The notes beneath the pieces were generated by a model, which was not told where the DNA came from, made no database searches, and was given only the letters and a program-made list of their open reading frames with translations. Position numbers and translations under genes: made by a program. A stretch of DNA of 64,000 bases, from contig JAJEGS010000021.1 of assembly GCA_022819745.1 (NCBI GenBank), forward strand, positions 1-64,000, given 5' to 3'. Origin of the DNA: Candidatus Latescibacterota bacterium. Lineage in GTDB: Bacteria; Latescibacterota; UBA2968; UBA8231. This document shows positions 17,943 through 27,642 of the stretch, in pieces; positions within the stretch are counted from its first letter, which is position 1, and every line of letters starts with the position of its first letter.

Positions 17943-19109
17943 ATGCGTTATCTCGTGTTAGCCGTTTTTCTGTTTGCGACGTCGGCGTATGCCTCGCCAG
18001 GCCTCCAAGAAGCCCCCGAGGGCAATTACGATTTGGTCGCCGTCGAACTCGTCCATATACCCGAGGAAGTAGTGGTCGGCGATGGAGTCGTATTCGTCCG
18101 ACATCAGGCCAACCGAGGCACCGACGCCATTCCTCCCCGCACCTATCGGGTCGATTTGTACGTTGACGACGAGCGCGTCAGCTTTGATCACGGTACGGCA
18201 GGTTTGCCGCCGGGCAGGAGTAGTTTCTACGCAACAGCCGAAGGTGCCTATAATTTCAAGCCGACGGAACCGGGGACGTACACATATCGCTGGATCTTGG
18301 ACAAGGAAGACAATCTGCCCGAGACGGACGAGACCAATAATGTCATTGAAGGGACCATCGTCGTGGCCGAGCGCTCGGCCGAGCACGACAGCCTCCAAGC
18401 GGCCAAACAGGCCCTGCTCGACCAACTCGAACTCATTGGCAGAAATATGGTGGAAGGGCGCTATCCTCCCGAATTCGAACTTGGCCCGGATTCAACCCAC
18501 CAAGAGCTACAGTGGTTCACAGATTTGTTCGACGAGATTGGGATTAAAGTGTACTCGGGGGACTATTATATTAACTACCTGACATCCTCGGACTCCAATC
18601 CTCCGAAGGAAAAGGCCACTCACCGTTTGGCCTTCAGAAACATGAGTGAGAGCGAATGGCCAGCGTTGTTCGTCCAGTATTTCGACGGGGAGGAATGGGC
18701 CAAACAGGCCGCCAGCGATTTCTACCGAGATAATCAGGTTACTATGATCCTCAGGGTGGCTCACGATGAGCAGACCGGTACTTTCCGCCTGCTGGATTTG
18801 TTTGGGAATGGGATGCGTTATCGCTCCCCGGATGAGATGAGTTGGCTCGGCGTATGGTTGATTGAGGGCGAGGGCGAGAGTGGCGCGGTCATCCGCCAAG
18901 TAGAGGCCGGCAGTCCCGCGCAAGAGGCCGGCTTTGAACAAGGCGATATTTTGCTCACCCTAGCGGGTAAACCCATAGCTTCTCCGTCCCAAGCAGACTT
19001 CCTACTGGCCCGTATGAAACCCGGCACTGAGGTTTCTTTCGGGCTCGTACGCAACGGTGTCCAAATGGAGAAGACGGTACAGTTGGGAACTCAACCCGAA
19101 TTCCGCTGA
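17943..19109 (+). CDS. Secreted CARDB-PDZ protein, copy 2
   Basis: A 388-residue homologue of the protein at 16635 with the same order: signal peptide (LVLAVFLFATSAYAS), CARDB domain with LPETDETNN, middle region with FRNMSESEWPALFVQYFDGEEW (shared exactly with copy 1), and PDZ domain (SWLGVWLIEGEGESGAVI, SPAQEAGFEQGDILLTLAG). The ATG at 17943 follows GAGGAAGGAATCAGCC; the in-frame ATG at 17925 is rejected because it overlaps that ribosome site. The copies differ most in the loop after the CARDB domain and at residues 190-215, so they may be diverging in ligand. Confidence 0.88.
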   Translation: MRYLVLAVFLFATSAYASPGLQEAPEGNYDLVAVELVHIPEEVVVGDGVVFVRHQANRGTDAIPPRTYRVDLYVDDERVSFDHGTAGLPPGRSSFYATAEGAYNFKPTEPGTYTYRWILDKEDNLPETDETNNVIEGTIVVAERSAEHDSLQAAKQALLDQLELIGRNMVEGRYPPEFELGPDSTHQELQWFTDLFDEIGIKVYSGDYYINYLTSSDSNPPKEKATHRLAFRNMSESEWPALFVQYFDGEEWAKQAASDFYRDNQVTMILRVAHDEQTGTFRLLDLFGNGMRYRSPDEMSWLGVWLIEGEGESGAVIRQVEAGSPAQEAGFEQGDILLTLAGKPIASPSQADFLLARMKPGTEVSFGLVRNGVQMEKTVQLGTQPEFR

Positions 19110-19133
19110 CTATATCGAGAATGAGAATAGGCA

Positions 19134-20504
19134 ATGATCCTAGTCGTCGATGACGATATTTCCGTGACCACGTCGCTGTCCCTGCTGCTCAAGCAGGCCG
19201 GCTACCAGACCGCGACGGCCGCGTCTCCGGCGGAAGCTCTCGAATGGCTGGAGCGCAGCGAGTGCGAGTTGGTCTTACAGGACATGAACTTCTCGCGCCA
19301 GACCAGCGGCGAGGAGGGCATGGAATTGTTGCGGGAGATCAAGCAGCGGTGGGCCAGTGTGCCGGTTATTTTGATGACGGCCTGGGGGTCTATTGAGCTG
19401 GCTGTGCAGGGCATCAAAGCCGGTGCTGTGGATTTTGTCACTAAACCTTGGACCAACAAACAGATCCTTCAGGCCGTGAAAACGGCGCTGGGCTTGGCCG
19501 CGGCAACGCCCGCGACTGAGCGCACCATCACGCGCGAGGAACTGGATCGCCAAGGCGATTTCGCCAACATCATCGGCACAGACCCCCAACTGCTCAAGGT
19601 GCTCGAAGTAGTAAGCCGCGTCGCACCCACCGAAGCCTCAGTGCTGATCACCGGCGAGAGCGGCACCGGCAAGGACGAAATCGCCCAAGCCCTTTTCCGC
19701 AATAGCAGCCGACGCGATCAGCCCTTTGTCAAAGTGAACCTCGGCGGCATTTCCTCGACCCTGTTCGACAGCGAGATGTTCGGGCACGTGAAAGGAGCCT
19801 TCACCGACGCGCGGCAGGATCGCACCGGCCGCTTTGCGTTGGCCGATGGCGGCACCATCTTCCTCGACGAGATTGGCGACTTAGCCCCGAGTTGCCAAGT
19901 CAAGCTGCTGCGCGTTTTGCAGGACCGGACCTATGAAGTGCTGGGGTCGAGCAAGACCCGTTCCGTGGATGTGCGGGTGATTTCGGCGACGAATCAGAAT
20001 TTGCTGGAATTGGTCGAGTCCGGGGCCTTCCGCGAGGACTTGCTCTATCGCCTCAACCTCATCGTCTTGCACCTGCCGCCCCTGCGCCAACGGCCGGATG
20101 ACATCCCGCTGCTAGCGCGCCACTTTGCGCTGGGCGCGGCCCAAGCCTACCGCCGCGACTTGGAAATCGACGACGCAGCCCTGAGCTGGCTGCAAACCCT
20201 GCCGTGGCCGGGCAACATCCGCCAGTTGAAGCAACTGGTCGAACGGACCGCGTTGATGAGTCCCGGCCGCGTGTTGGGGGCCGATGACTTCGCCGCGGCC
20301 CTGTCGATGCAGCCCGAAGAAGGCCAGAGCGGATCGGGCGACCTGCCAGCGCCGGGCACCATGACCCTCGACGAGTTGGAACGGTCGATGATCGTCCAGT
20401 GCATGGAGCGCTACCAAGGCAACATCAGCCGGGTGGCCCAGGCGTTGGGCTTGAGCCGGGCGGCGCTGTATCGCCGCTTTGAGAAATACGGGATCGACCC
20501 TTGA
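19134..20504 (+). CDS. NtrC-type sigma-54-dependent response regulator
   Basis: A 456-residue activator. Receiver domain 1-120: acidic pocket Asp6-8, phospho-acceptor Asp50 in LVLQDMNF, Thr82 and Lys104 (FVTKPW). AAA+ domain about 140-370: Walker A GESGTGKDE at 174, the sigma-54-contacting GAFTDA loop at 221-226, Walker B TIFLDEIGD, and LLYRLNLIVLHLPPLRQR. C-terminal Fis-type helix-turn-helix (NISRVAQALGLSRAALYRRF). It should activate the -24/-12 promoter at 8312 from the dyad at 8223-8257. Its stop overlaps the kinase start (TTGA). Confidence 0.95.
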   Translation: MILVVDDDISVTTSLSLLLKQAGYQTATAASPAEALEWLERSECELVLQDMNFSRQTSGEEGMELLREIKQRWASVPVILMTAWGSIELAVQGIKAGAVDFVTKPWTNKQILQAVKTALGLAAATPATERTITREELDRQGDFANIIGTDPQLLKVLEVVSRVAPTEASVLITGESGTGKDEIAQALFRNSSRRDQPFVKVNLGGISSTLFDSEMFGHVKGAFTDARQDRTGRFALADGGTIFLDEIGDLAPSCQVKLLRVLQDRTYEVLGSSKTRSVDVRVISATNQNLLELVESGAFREDLLYRLNLIVLHLPPLRQRPDDIPLLARHFALGAAQAYRRDLEIDDAALSWLQTLPWPGNIRQLKQLVERTALMSPGRVLGADDFAAALSMQPEEGQSGSGDLPAPGTMTLDELERSMIVQCMERYQGNISRVAQALGLSRAALYRRFEKYGIDP

Positions 20505-21802
20505 GCCTGCGCACCAAACTCATCCTCTATCTGATCGGGATCCACCTCGTATTTGCGGGGCTTGCTGGGTACTTGCTGCGCGAGGAAAAGTTTTGGCTGT
20601 TGGGGATTGAGGCATTCTTCGTCCTGTCTTTTGCCATTGGTGTGCGCTTGATCCAGCATTTTTGGGTGCCGCTCGATCTGATCCGCACAGGGGCCGAACT
20701 CATCGGCGAGCGCGATTTTACCAGCAAGTTCGTCGAAGTGGGCCAGCCGGAGATGGATCAGCTCGTGCGCGTGTACAACCGCATGATCGACCAATTGCGC
20801 GAAGAGCGCACGCGGCTGCAGGAACAGCACTACTTCATGGACAAGATCCTGACGGCCTCGCCGTCGGGCATTATCACCCTCGACTTCGATGGCAAAGTAG
20901 CACTAGTCAATCCCAGTGCTAGCCGCTTGTTAGGGCTGGCCGAAAGCGCGGTGGTCGGCCAGTCATTGGGCGAGTTGGGAACGGCATTTGCCTGTGCCTT
21001 GCACACTTTGGCCGTCGGCGAGTCGCAGGTGTTACCGGTGCAAGGGCAGCGGGTGCGCTGTCACAAGGCGCAGTTTTTAGACCAGGGATTTCCGCGCAGC
21101 TTTATCCTGATGGAGGAATTGACCGAGGAATTGCGCCTGTCGGAGAAGGCGGCCTACGAGAAAGTCATCCGCCTGTTGGCGCACGAGGTGAACAACTCGA
21201 CAGGAGCGGTCAATTCTCTGCTGCACTCGTGTCTCAATTACAAGGGCCAATTGCGGGAGGCCGACCGCGGCGATTTTGAAAACGCCCTGCAAGTGGCCAT
21301 CGATCGCATCGACCATCTCAGCGCCTTCATGCGCAGCTTCGCCGAGGTGGTCAAACTACCGGCACCGCACATGCAGCCTGTAGATTTGGAAGCCCTGTTG
21401 CGCGACATCGCCCTGCTGATGCGCGCCGAGTGCGAGCGCCGCAACATCGAGTGGGAGTGGGATATTCAGGCGGATCTAAAGCGCATCGCCATGGACGAAA
21501 ACCAGATGGAGCAGGCGTTTGTCAATATCCTGAAAAATGCGGTGGAGGCCATTGGCGAAGACGGCAGGATCACCATTCGCTTGGGCAAGCTGCAAGACCG
21601 ACCCTTTGCCGTGGTAGAGGATACGGGCGCGGGGATCGCCTCAGAAGTGGCCGAGAGTCTGTTCACGCCGTTTTTTAGCACCAAGGAAAATCGGCGCGGC
21701 CTCGGTCTGACGTTGGTGCAGGAGATTTTGAGTCGGCACGGTTTTGCCTTTTCCCTCGAAAGCCCTCCAGACGAGCCGACCCGTTTTACCATTCGCTTTT
21801 GA
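20501..21802 (+). CDS. Sensor histidine kinase (partner of the sigma-54 regulator)
   Basis: A 433-residue kinase with two N-terminal membrane helices close together (about 5-24 and 32-54), leaving almost no periplasmic loop, then a HAMP-like stretch (WVPLDLIRTGAELIGERDF), a PAS domain (about 112-200), the phospho-acceptor His228 in LLAHEVNNSTGAV, and an ATPase domain with N box NILKNAVEAIG, G1 VEDTGAGIA, F box LFTPFFSTK and G2 RRGLGLTLV. TTG start overlapping the regulator stop. With no sizeable periplasmic domain, the signal may come through a partner, for example the PDZ proteins. Confidence 0.92.
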   Translation: MSLRTKLILYLIGIHLVFAGLAGYLLREEKFWLLGIEAFFVLSFAIGVRLIQHFWVPLDLIRTGAELIGERDFTSKFVEVGQPEMDQLVRVYNRMIDQLREERTRLQEQHYFMDKILTASPSGIITLDFDGKVALVNPSASRLLGLAESAVVGQSLGELGTAFACALHTLAVGESQVLPVQGQRVRCHKAQFLDQGFPRSFILMEELTEELRLSEKAAYEKVIRLLAHEVNNSTGAVNSLLHSCLNYKGQLREADRGDFENALQVAIDRIDHLSAFMRSFAEVVKLPAPHMQPVDLEALLRDIALLMRAECERRNIEWEWDIQADLKRIAMDENQMEQAFVNILKNAVEAIGEDGRITIRLGKLQDRPFAVVEDTGAGIASEVAESLFTPFFSTKENRRGLGLTLVQEILSRHGFAFSLESPPDEPTRFTIRF

Positions 21803-21837
21803 AACCCCTTCGCCTCTCATAATCCACCCCAGACACC

Positions 21838-24144
21838 CTAGAACTCGACGGATTCGCGCTTCATCAGCCGCAGAGTCGTCACCGTGCCGAAGAATACCAT
21901 GAGAAAGAGCAGCACGGCAATGGCCGTGGCCTCGCCCACTTTGAATTCCTGGAACATGGACTGCACCATGCGAGTGCCGATGACGTGGTTTTCAGTGACC
22001 GGGGCCTGATTGGTCAGCAGCCAGATGACCTCAAAGGCCTTCATGCCGCCAATGACCATGAAGACAATGGAGATGGAGAGGATTTCCCAGATGAGCGGCA
22101 AGGTGATGCTCCAGAACTGGCGCCAGACCGAGGCCCCATCTATGTCCGCGGCTTCGTACATGCTTTGCGGGATGCTCTCCATGGCGGCGAGGAAGAGGAT
22201 CATATTGAAGCCGCAGGCCCCCCAGATGGACATGGGTACGAGGGCCCAGTAGAGATTGTCCTGGGCCAGCCAAGCAAAGCCCTCAAAGCCGTGGAACCAG
22301 TGGGCCAGCAACTCAATGCCCAGGACGGAAAAAATTTTGCCCAAGGTCGTCAGCACCGAGTTGACCGGGCCGCCTTGGGGGTTGTATAGGTGCATCCACA
22401 ACAGGGTAGCGGCGACCCCGCCGAGAATGTTGGGAAAGAAGAAGACTATCTTGAAGAGTTGGGCACCGCGCACCTGGCGGGAAATGCACACGGCGAGAAA
22501 GAGCGACAGGGGCAGCACAAAGAGCGGAATCGCGAACATGATGAAGAGATTGTTGCTCAGGCCAATCCAGAACTCGTCGCTCTCCAACAGCAGGCGCTTG
22601 AAGTGCAACAGCCCCACAAAGGTCATCTCGGTCAAGCCATCCCAGCGATTGAGGCTCCAGACGAAAGATTTGAGGGAAGGCAAGATGACGAAGATGGTGT
22701 ACAGGGCCGCGGCTGGTCCGACGAAGAACAGCACCCCGCCCCAGCGCAGGCGCACGCGGCTCTCGGCGGAGGCTATTCTGCTGGCGCGGAGTTTGGCCAG
22801 AGTGGTATAGAGCCAGTACAGGGCACCCAAGCCCAGCAAACCGAGCAAAAGCGCGGGTTTCCACACGTGGCGCACAGTGGTCCGGTCGGGGTTTTCGGCC
22901 CGGGTGCGCACTGCCAAGGCCGCAGCTTCGAGGGCCCGAGCCCCTTCGGCAGGGGTCATTTCGCCGTTCATTACCTTGAAGCGGACGTCGTTGATCGGCT
23001 GGTTCATCTCCGGGAAACCCTCGCCGGGGGCGGTTCCGTACGTAGTGGTGGCTCGGCGCGTCAGGTCGATCAGGTCGTGCATATCTTCGCTCACCCGGCC
23101 CTCCATCACGCCTTCGACCGCCACTGTAATATCGCGCATCTGGGCGAAGGTGCCGGCCATTTTGCGCGAGGTCATAAAGCGGAGAAAATCCGCGCCGATT
23201 TCGGGGTGGCGGCTGTTCTTCATGACAAAGTAGTATCCGGTGCCGGTGAAGATGGCGTTGGGATCGGCCTTGCCGGCGTCAACTATGGGCAGGTTGAAGG
23301 CACCCAAGCGAAAATCGGGGGGTATCTTGCCCTGCATTTCGCTCTTGAGCCAGGAGCCGCAAAAGATCATGGCCGTCTGCCCGGTGAAAAACTCCAACTG
23401 GGCCTCGGTATGGCTCATCCCCAGAGCGCCGAGCTGGAAATAGTTCTGGGCCGTGCGCTGGATGAAGGATAGGGCCTGTTCGAATTCGGGGTTGGCAAAG
23501 CTGCCGGGGATCAGGTCCTTTTGCTGGTAGTAGCGCTCCCGGCCGGCTAGGTGGTAGTAGGAATTGTCAATGACGGCTCCGGCATAGCCCGGATAGCGTC
23601 CCTGGAAGGCCAGCGGTGGGATGCCGGCGGCCTTGATCTGTTCGCAGAGGGCGAAGAATTCGTCCCAGGTGCGGGCCGGTTCCCAGCCGTGTTCTGCGAA
23701 CATGTTCTTGTTGTACCACACGGCGAAGACCACGTAGAGGAAGGGGATGCCGTAGGTCTTATCTTGGTACTGGAAGCGGTCGAGGCTGCCGGGTAGGAAG
23801 GATTGCCGCCAGGTCTTGTCGCCCTCCCAGTTGGGGCCGTCGAGGTACTCGTCGAGGGGCTGGACCTGGCCGTTGCGGATGAGGGCCCAGTAGTTGAGCC
23901 CGGCGTTGGTCACTTCAGGGTACGTGCCCTCCAGGACCCGCACCCTGATTTTGTCGGCAATGCGCGGATCTCCGTACAGATCGACCAAGACGTCGGGTCG
24001 GGCCTCTTCGTAGCCGCGGGCGGCCTCAAAGAAAAAGGTCAGGCCGCAGCCGCCCTCGAAGATGGGTACTTCGATGGTGGTACGCCCGAGCGCTTCTCGG
24101 GCCGTGGAGAGGAGGAGCAGACAGAAGACGAAGAGCGCTTTCAT
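21838..24144 (-). CDS. Fused substrate-binding protein and MalF-type ABC permease
   Basis: About 768 residues. A signal peptide (MKALFVFCLLLLSTAREALG) is followed by an extracellular solute-binding domain of the sugar type (about 25-425; DKTYGIPFLYVVFAVWYNKNMF and TGTGYYFVMKNSRHPE), a transmembrane linker (LLLGLLGLGALYWLY), and a six-helix permease whose EAA loop is EAADIDGASVWRQF. It should import a sugar, but neither a MalG-type permease nor an ATPase is encoded nearby. Start inferred from the signal peptide; longer frames to 24330 add non-signal sequence. Convergent with the kinase gene. Confidence 0.85.
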   Translation of the reverse strand: MKALFVFCLLLLSTAREALGRTTIEVPIFEGGCGLTFFFEAARGYEEARPDVLVDLYGDPRIADKIRVRVLEGTYPEVTNAGLNYWALIRNGQVQPLDEYLDGPNWEGDKTWRQSFLPGSLDRFQYQDKTYGIPFLYVVFAVWYNKNMFAEHGWEPARTWDEFFALCEQIKAAGIPPLAFQGRYPGYAGAVIDNSYYHLAGRERYYQQKDLIPGSFANPEFEQALSFIQRTAQNYFQLGALGMSHTEAQLEFFTGQTAMIFCGSWLKSEMQGKIPPDFRLGAFNLPIVDAGKADPNAIFTGTGYYFVMKNSRHPEIGADFLRFMTSRKMAGTFAQMRDITVAVEGVMEGRVSEDMHDLIDLTRRATTTYGTAPGEGFPEMNQPINDVRFKVMNGEMTPAEGARALEAAALAVRTRAENPDRTTVRHVWKPALLLGLLGLGALYWLYTTLAKLRASRIASAESRVRLRWGGVLFFVGPAAALYTIFVILPSLKSFVWSLNRWDGLTEMTFVGLLHFKRLLLESDEFWIGLSNNLFIMFAIPLFVLPLSLFLAVCISRQVRGAQLFKIVFFFPNILGGVAATLLWMHLYNPQGGPVNSVLTTLGKIFSVLGIELLAHWFHGFEGFAWLAQDNLYWALVPMSIWGACGFNMILFLAAMESIPQSMYEAADIDGASVWRQFWSITLPLIWEILSISIVFMVIGGMKAFEVIWLLTNQAPVTENHVIGTRMVQSMFQEFKVGEATAIAVLLFLMVFFGTVTTLRLMKRESVEF

Positions 24145-24354
24145 CCCTTCAGTGCCCACGGTGATGCCCTTGGTCAGGAGGCTGTGCGGAGTCAATATAG
24201 ACAGAGGCATCCAGAGAATCAATCTGCCCGGGCACGAGTTAGGTGGGCCTGTTCCGTTGCTGCTCTCCAGATCGGGGATTATATTGGCGCAATGCTGTGT
24301 ATGGTGAAAAGAAAAAAGGGGCCGCGACAATTGAATTGACGCTCCAGTTATCTA

Positions 24355-24431
24355 CATCGGTGCTTGGTTTTCGTCCACAGCTTCAGGGAAGTACTAAGTG
24401 CTGATCTGCCCGTAGTGCCGGTCGGATGTGG
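24355..24431 (-). pseudogene. Decayed fragment of a PhyH dioxygenase gene
   Basis: These 77 bases match 33501-33577, inside the intact PhyH gene, at about 88% identity. Read in the PhyH frame they give SDRHYGQIST, a stop in place of Trp, then YFPEAVDENQAPM. The rest of the gene is gone. It fills much of the 320-base gap between the start of the binding-protein/permease gene and the MFS gene; I see nothing else in that gap except the MFS ribosome site. Confidence 0.8.
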
Positions 24432-24465
24432 AAGTAGAGAAGAGACAGCAGAGAAGGAGGTGATA

Positions 24466-25752
24466 GTGCGGTCGCTGGCCGGGACTTTTGGGTTCCTGCG
24501 TGGCAACATCCTCGTGCTTACCGCGTCGGGGAGCCTAGGCATGTTTTCTCGGGCCATGGTGTTTCCGTACGTCCCCCTCTACGTCTTAGCCCTCGGTGGC
24601 GAGCCAGAGCAGATCGGGATCGTTTATGCCTTGGGGCCGCTCGGTGGGCTGCTCGCGTTTCCAATCGCTGGCTATCTCGCCGACCATACGAACCGGGCTT
24701 GGCTGATCGCCGCGGCTGGCTATTTCTCCGCGGTTGCCGTGCTGATAAATGCCGTGGCACCGAGTTGGGAGTGGGTGGCTGCGGCGATGTTGATTCGAGG
24801 ATTTGCCGTGTTCCACTTCCCGGCCTCATCGGCACTTGTCGCCGACTCTCTGCCTGCTGGGAACCGGGGCCGCGGAATGGCGACGATGACCGCGCTGACC
24901 GGGGGCTTGGCGTTGTTTGCGCCGTTTGTGGCTGGCGTGGCGATTGACGCTTGGGGCGTCGAGGAGGGGATGCGGATCCTCTATTGGGTGATGGGCGCGG
25001 CCTACGCCGCGGGTGCGACGATCAACTTGATCTTCATCCGCGAGACCCGCAAGCCGCCAGCAGAAGCGGTCAGCGCCGCCAACCTCGGACAGACGTTGCG
25101 CCGTTCCTACTCCGGCATCCCGGCACTGCTGCGCGGGTTCCCGCGCTCGCTGCGAGCCGTGTCGGTGGTGATCATCCTGTGTTTTATCGCCAACGGCTTG
25201 GCCAGCCCCTTCTGGGTGGTGTACGCCAAGACCCACATCGGGCTGACGGCTTCGCAGTGGGGGCTAATTCTGCTGGTGGAGTTCGGCCTGCGGAACCTGA
25301 CGACGATTCCGGCGGGGTTTCTCACGGACCGCTTTGGACGCACGCGGTTTATCGTCGCCGCGCTGCTGGTCACCGCGGCGACGCCGCTGTATCTGCTGGC
25401 TGGCTCCTTTGGATTCGTACTGGCGATTCGGTGCGCCATCGGCGTGGCCGCTGCCTTTTTCAGCCCGGCGATGGGTGCCCTACTAGCCGACATCGTGCCC
25501 AGCGCCATTCGCGGCCGCGTGATGGCCGCCATCGGCCGCGGGTCTGTGTCGGTCGGCAGTTCCTCCGGCGGGACGGGCGGCCCTGGTACCGGGTTCTTGA
25601 CTACGCTGCCGCTGATGGTAGCGGCTCTTTTTGGCGGAGTGCTCTATGCCTGGAGCCCGGCGATCCCATTTCTTTGTGTGTTTGGCCTGACCGTCGTCGC
25701 CTTGGGCGTGTCGGTTGCGTTCGTGCGGGATCCAAAGAAGGCGGAGGAATAG
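24466..25752 (+). CDS. MFS transporter
   Basis: About 428 residues with twelve hydrophobic segments in two halves. [11 protein letters not shown] between helices 2 and 3 is the degenerate first MFS motif, [12 protein letters not shown] is the second-half copy, and [19 protein letters not shown] is the drug-exporter-like helix 5 region. The GTG at 24466 follows GAAGGAGGTGATA, an almost perfect ribosome site, so the 34 extra residues of the longer frame (which read the antisense of the PhyH remnant) are rejected. Substrate unknown. A Gly/Ser-rich loop ([12 protein letters not shown]) near residue 370 is unusual. Confidence 0.9.
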   Translation: MRSLAGTFGFLRGNILVLTASGSLGMFSRAMVFPYVPLYVLALGGEPEQIGIVYALGPLGGLLAFPIAGYLADHTNRAWLIAAAGYFSAVAVLINAVAPSWEWVAAAMLIRGFAVFHFPASSALVADSLPAGNRGRGMATMTALTGGLALFAPFVAGVAIDAWGVEEGMRILYWVMGAAYAAGATINLIFIRETRKPPAEAVSAANLGQTLRRSYSGIPALLRGFPRSLRAVSVVIILCFIANGLASPFWVVYAKTHIGLTASQWGLILLVEFGLRNLTTIPAGFLTDRFGRTRFIVAALLVTAATPLYLLAGSFGFVLAIRCAIGVAAAFFSPAMGALLADIVPSAIRGRVMAAIGRGSVSVGSSSGGTGGPGTGFLTTLPLMVAALFGGVLYAWSPAIPFLCVFGLTVVALGVSVAFVRDPKKAEE

Positions 25753-25760
25753 CTACTACT

Positions 25761-26501
25761 ATGAGACTTTGGAATGTGTGCCTTGCGATATTGGGGCGGA
25801 TCGTCGATGCGCTGCGCGATTTGGCTCCCATCATCATCGTCATCGCGTTCTTCCAACTCGTGGTGTTGCAGCAGCCCTTTCCGAACTTAGGGCGCGTCGC
25901 CGTTGGTTTGGTCTGCGTGGTCGCCGGCCTGACGCTCTTCATCCAAGGACTCGAAAGCGGTCTCTTTCCCCTCGGCGATGCCATTGCGCAGGCCTTTGCG
26001 CGCAAGGGGAGCGCGACCGCGCTGTTGGCCTTTGCCTTTTGCTTGGGTTTTGGCACCACGGTTGCGGAACCGGCCCTGATCGCCGTTGCTGCGGAGGCGG
26101 CCGAGGTTGCCGCGGAAGCCGGGGCCATTGCCGACGACGATGAGGTGCGCGCTGCGTACGCCTTTGAGCTGCGCATGGTGGTGGCGGTCTCGGTCGGCAT
26201 GGCGATCGTGCTCGGCGTCCTGCGCATCCTCAAGGGTTGGCCGATCCACCGGCTGATCATCGGGGGTTATGTGCTGGTGACTGTAATGACCGCGTTTGCG
26301 CCCGCAGAGATCATTGGCGTGGCCTACGATTCCGGCGGCGTCACCACCAGCACGATCACAGTGCCGCTCGTCACTGCGTTGGGCGTTGGACTCGCCACGT
26401 CAATCCGGGGGCGCAACCCAATGGTTGATGGCTTTGGGCTCATCGCGTTTGCCAGCCTGACGCCCATGATCTTCGTACTGGCCTATGGCATGGTGAACTG
26501 A
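25761..26501 (+). CDS. DUF1538 membrane protein 1
   Basis: A 246-residue protein with about six or seven hydrophobic helices. The N-terminal half has [11 protein letters not shown] and [12 protein letters not shown], then [14 protein letters not shown]; the end has [14 protein letters not shown] and [13 protein letters not shown], both DUF1538 signatures. The family is uncharacterised and is thought to be a transporter because it pairs with PII-like and CBS regulators, as here. It begins nine bases after the MFS stop, so the MFS gene may be in the same operon. A longer frame back to 24951 only reads the MFS gene out of frame. Confidence 0.9.
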   Translation: MRLWNVCLAILGRIVDALRDLAPIIIVIAFFQLVVLQQPFPNLGRVAVGLVCVVAGLTLFIQGLESGLFPLGDAIAQAFARKGSATALLAFAFCLGFGTTVAEPALIAVAAEAAEVAAEAGAIADDDEVRAAYAFELRMVVAVSVGMAIVLGVLRILKGWPIHRLIIGGYVLVTVMTAFAPAEIIGVAYDSGGVTTSTITVPLVTALGVGLATSIRGRNPMVDGFGLIAFASLTPMIFVLAYGMVN

Positions 26502-26502
26502 G

Positions 26503-27288
26503 ATGGAGTTCCTGCGCACTTTTGCCACCACCGCGTTTTCCACCGCGCTCGATGTGGCGCCCATTGTCGGCATCCTCGTTTTGTTCCAGGTTGCCGTGCT
26601 GCGCCGCAACCTGCCGAACCTGCGCCGGATCGCGGCCGGGTTTGTCCTCGTCCTGTTGGGACTGACGCTCTTCCTCATTGGCTTGGAGGAGGCGCTCTTC
26701 CCCATCGGCGAGACCATGGCGCGCCAACTCACCGCGCCCGAGACCATTGGGGAGGCGAGTCTGGCCGACGGCGTCGATTGGTACGACTATCTGCTGGTTT
26801 ACGTCTTTGCCGCAGCGATCGGCTTTGCTACTACAGTAGCTGAGCCATCGCTCATCGCGGTCGCGATCAAGGCCGAGGAGATCTCGGGCGGCGCGATCGA
26901 CGCCTGGGGTCTCAGAATCGCCGTGGCGTTCGGGGTGGCCGCGGGGGTGGCGCTGGGCTGCTTTCGCATTGTCACGGGCACGCCCCTGCCGTGGTACATC
27001 ATTGCCGCATACTTAGTGGTGATCGTCCAGACCTTCCGGTCGAGCCGGACCATTGTGCCGCTCGCCTACGACAGCGGCGGCGTCACCACATCGACCGTCA
27101 CAGTGCCAGTGGTCGCCGCGCTGGGCTTGGGGCTGGCCGCCACGGTTCCCGGGCGCAGCCCGCTGATCGACGGATTTGGCCTCATTGCGTTCGCCAGCGT
27201 CTTTCCCATCATGTCCGTTCTGGGCTATGCTATGGTGGTGTCTTGGATGAGTCGCCGGCGGAACGCCAACCTCTCCGAGGAGACTTGA
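26503..27288 (+). CDS. DUF1538 membrane protein 2
   Basis: A 261-residue paralogue of the previous gene with the same landmarks: [80 protein letters not shown]. Two subunits with a shared conserved SGGVTTST loop suggest a heterodimeric channel or carrier whose pore-lining residues lie there. One base separates it from the preceding stop and three from the PII-like gene, so translation is coupled. Confidence 0.9.
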   Translation: MEFLRTFATTAFSTALDVAPIVGILVLFQVAVLRRNLPNLRRIAAGFVLVLLGLTLFLIGLEEALFPIGETMARQLTAPETIGEASLADGVDWYDYLLVYVFAAAIGFATTVAEPSLIAVAIKAEEISGGAIDAWGLRIAVAFGVAAGVALGCFRIVTGTPLPWYIIAAYLVVIVQTFRSSRTIVPLAYDSGGVTTSTVTVPVVAALGLGLAATVPGRSPLIDGFGLIAFASVFPIMSVLGYAMVVSWMSRRRNANLSEET

Positions 27289-27291
27289 ACT

Positions 27292-27642
27292 ATGAAACTG
27301 AAACTGATTGTCGCCTTGGTCAGCAACGACAAGACCGATACTGTGGTCGATGCTGCGCGCGCTGGCGGGGCGACCGGCGCGACGATTATTACTGGCGTGC
27401 GCGGCGAAGGGCTGAAGCCACAGAAGACCTTTTTCGGTCTCGACTTGGCGGCCCAACGCGATGTCGTCCTGTTCTTGGTGGTCGAGACGCGGGCGCGCGA
27501 CATTTTGGAGCGCATCCGCGATGCCGGGCGCTTTGAGCAAGAGCCCGGCGCTGGCATTGCCTTTCAGATCCCGATTGAGGACGCCGTCGGTCTCACCACC
27601 CAACTTCCCACCATCCTAGAAGAAGTGGAAGACGAAATATGA
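27292..27642 (+). CDS. PII-like signalling protein
   Basis: A 116-residue protein of the PII/GlnB-like fold: an N-terminal strand KLKLIVALVSNDKTDTVVDAARAGGATGATIITG, where the GATGATI turn is the ferredoxin-like core, then a T-loop-like RGEGLKPQKTFFG and a second half DVVLFLVVETRARDILERI. It lacks the uridylylation Tyr and the classic PII signatures, which places it among transporter-associated PII-like proteins that sense adenine nucleotides. It would gate the DUF1538 pair. Overlaps the CBS gene start by four bases. Confidence 0.88.
   Translation: MKLKLIVALVSNDKTDTVVDAARAGGATGATIITGVRGEGLKPQKTFFGLDLAAQRDVVLFLVVETRARDILERIRDAGRFEQEPGAGIAFQIPIEDAVGLTTQLPTILEEVEDEI

Larger units (their letters stand above)
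16618..19231. repeat. Tandem duplication of about 1.3 kb
   Basis: Copy 1 (about 16618-17910) and copy 2 (about 17922-19231) each contain the same leader (GAATGAGGAAGGAATCA), a CARDB-PDZ gene and the 5' end of the response-regulator gene. The two gene copies remain highly similar. Copy 1 breaks within the regulator at GTCTCCGGCCGAG and joins the leader of copy 2. Confidence 0.85.

Noticed and set aside
22390..23472. A 360-residue open frame on the plus strand
   Set aside because: It is antisense to the binding-protein/permease fusion and shows no domain.
24951..26501. A 516-residue open frame on the plus strand
   Set aside because: Its first 270 codons read the MFS gene in the wrong frame; only the part from ATG 25761 is the DUF1538 protein.
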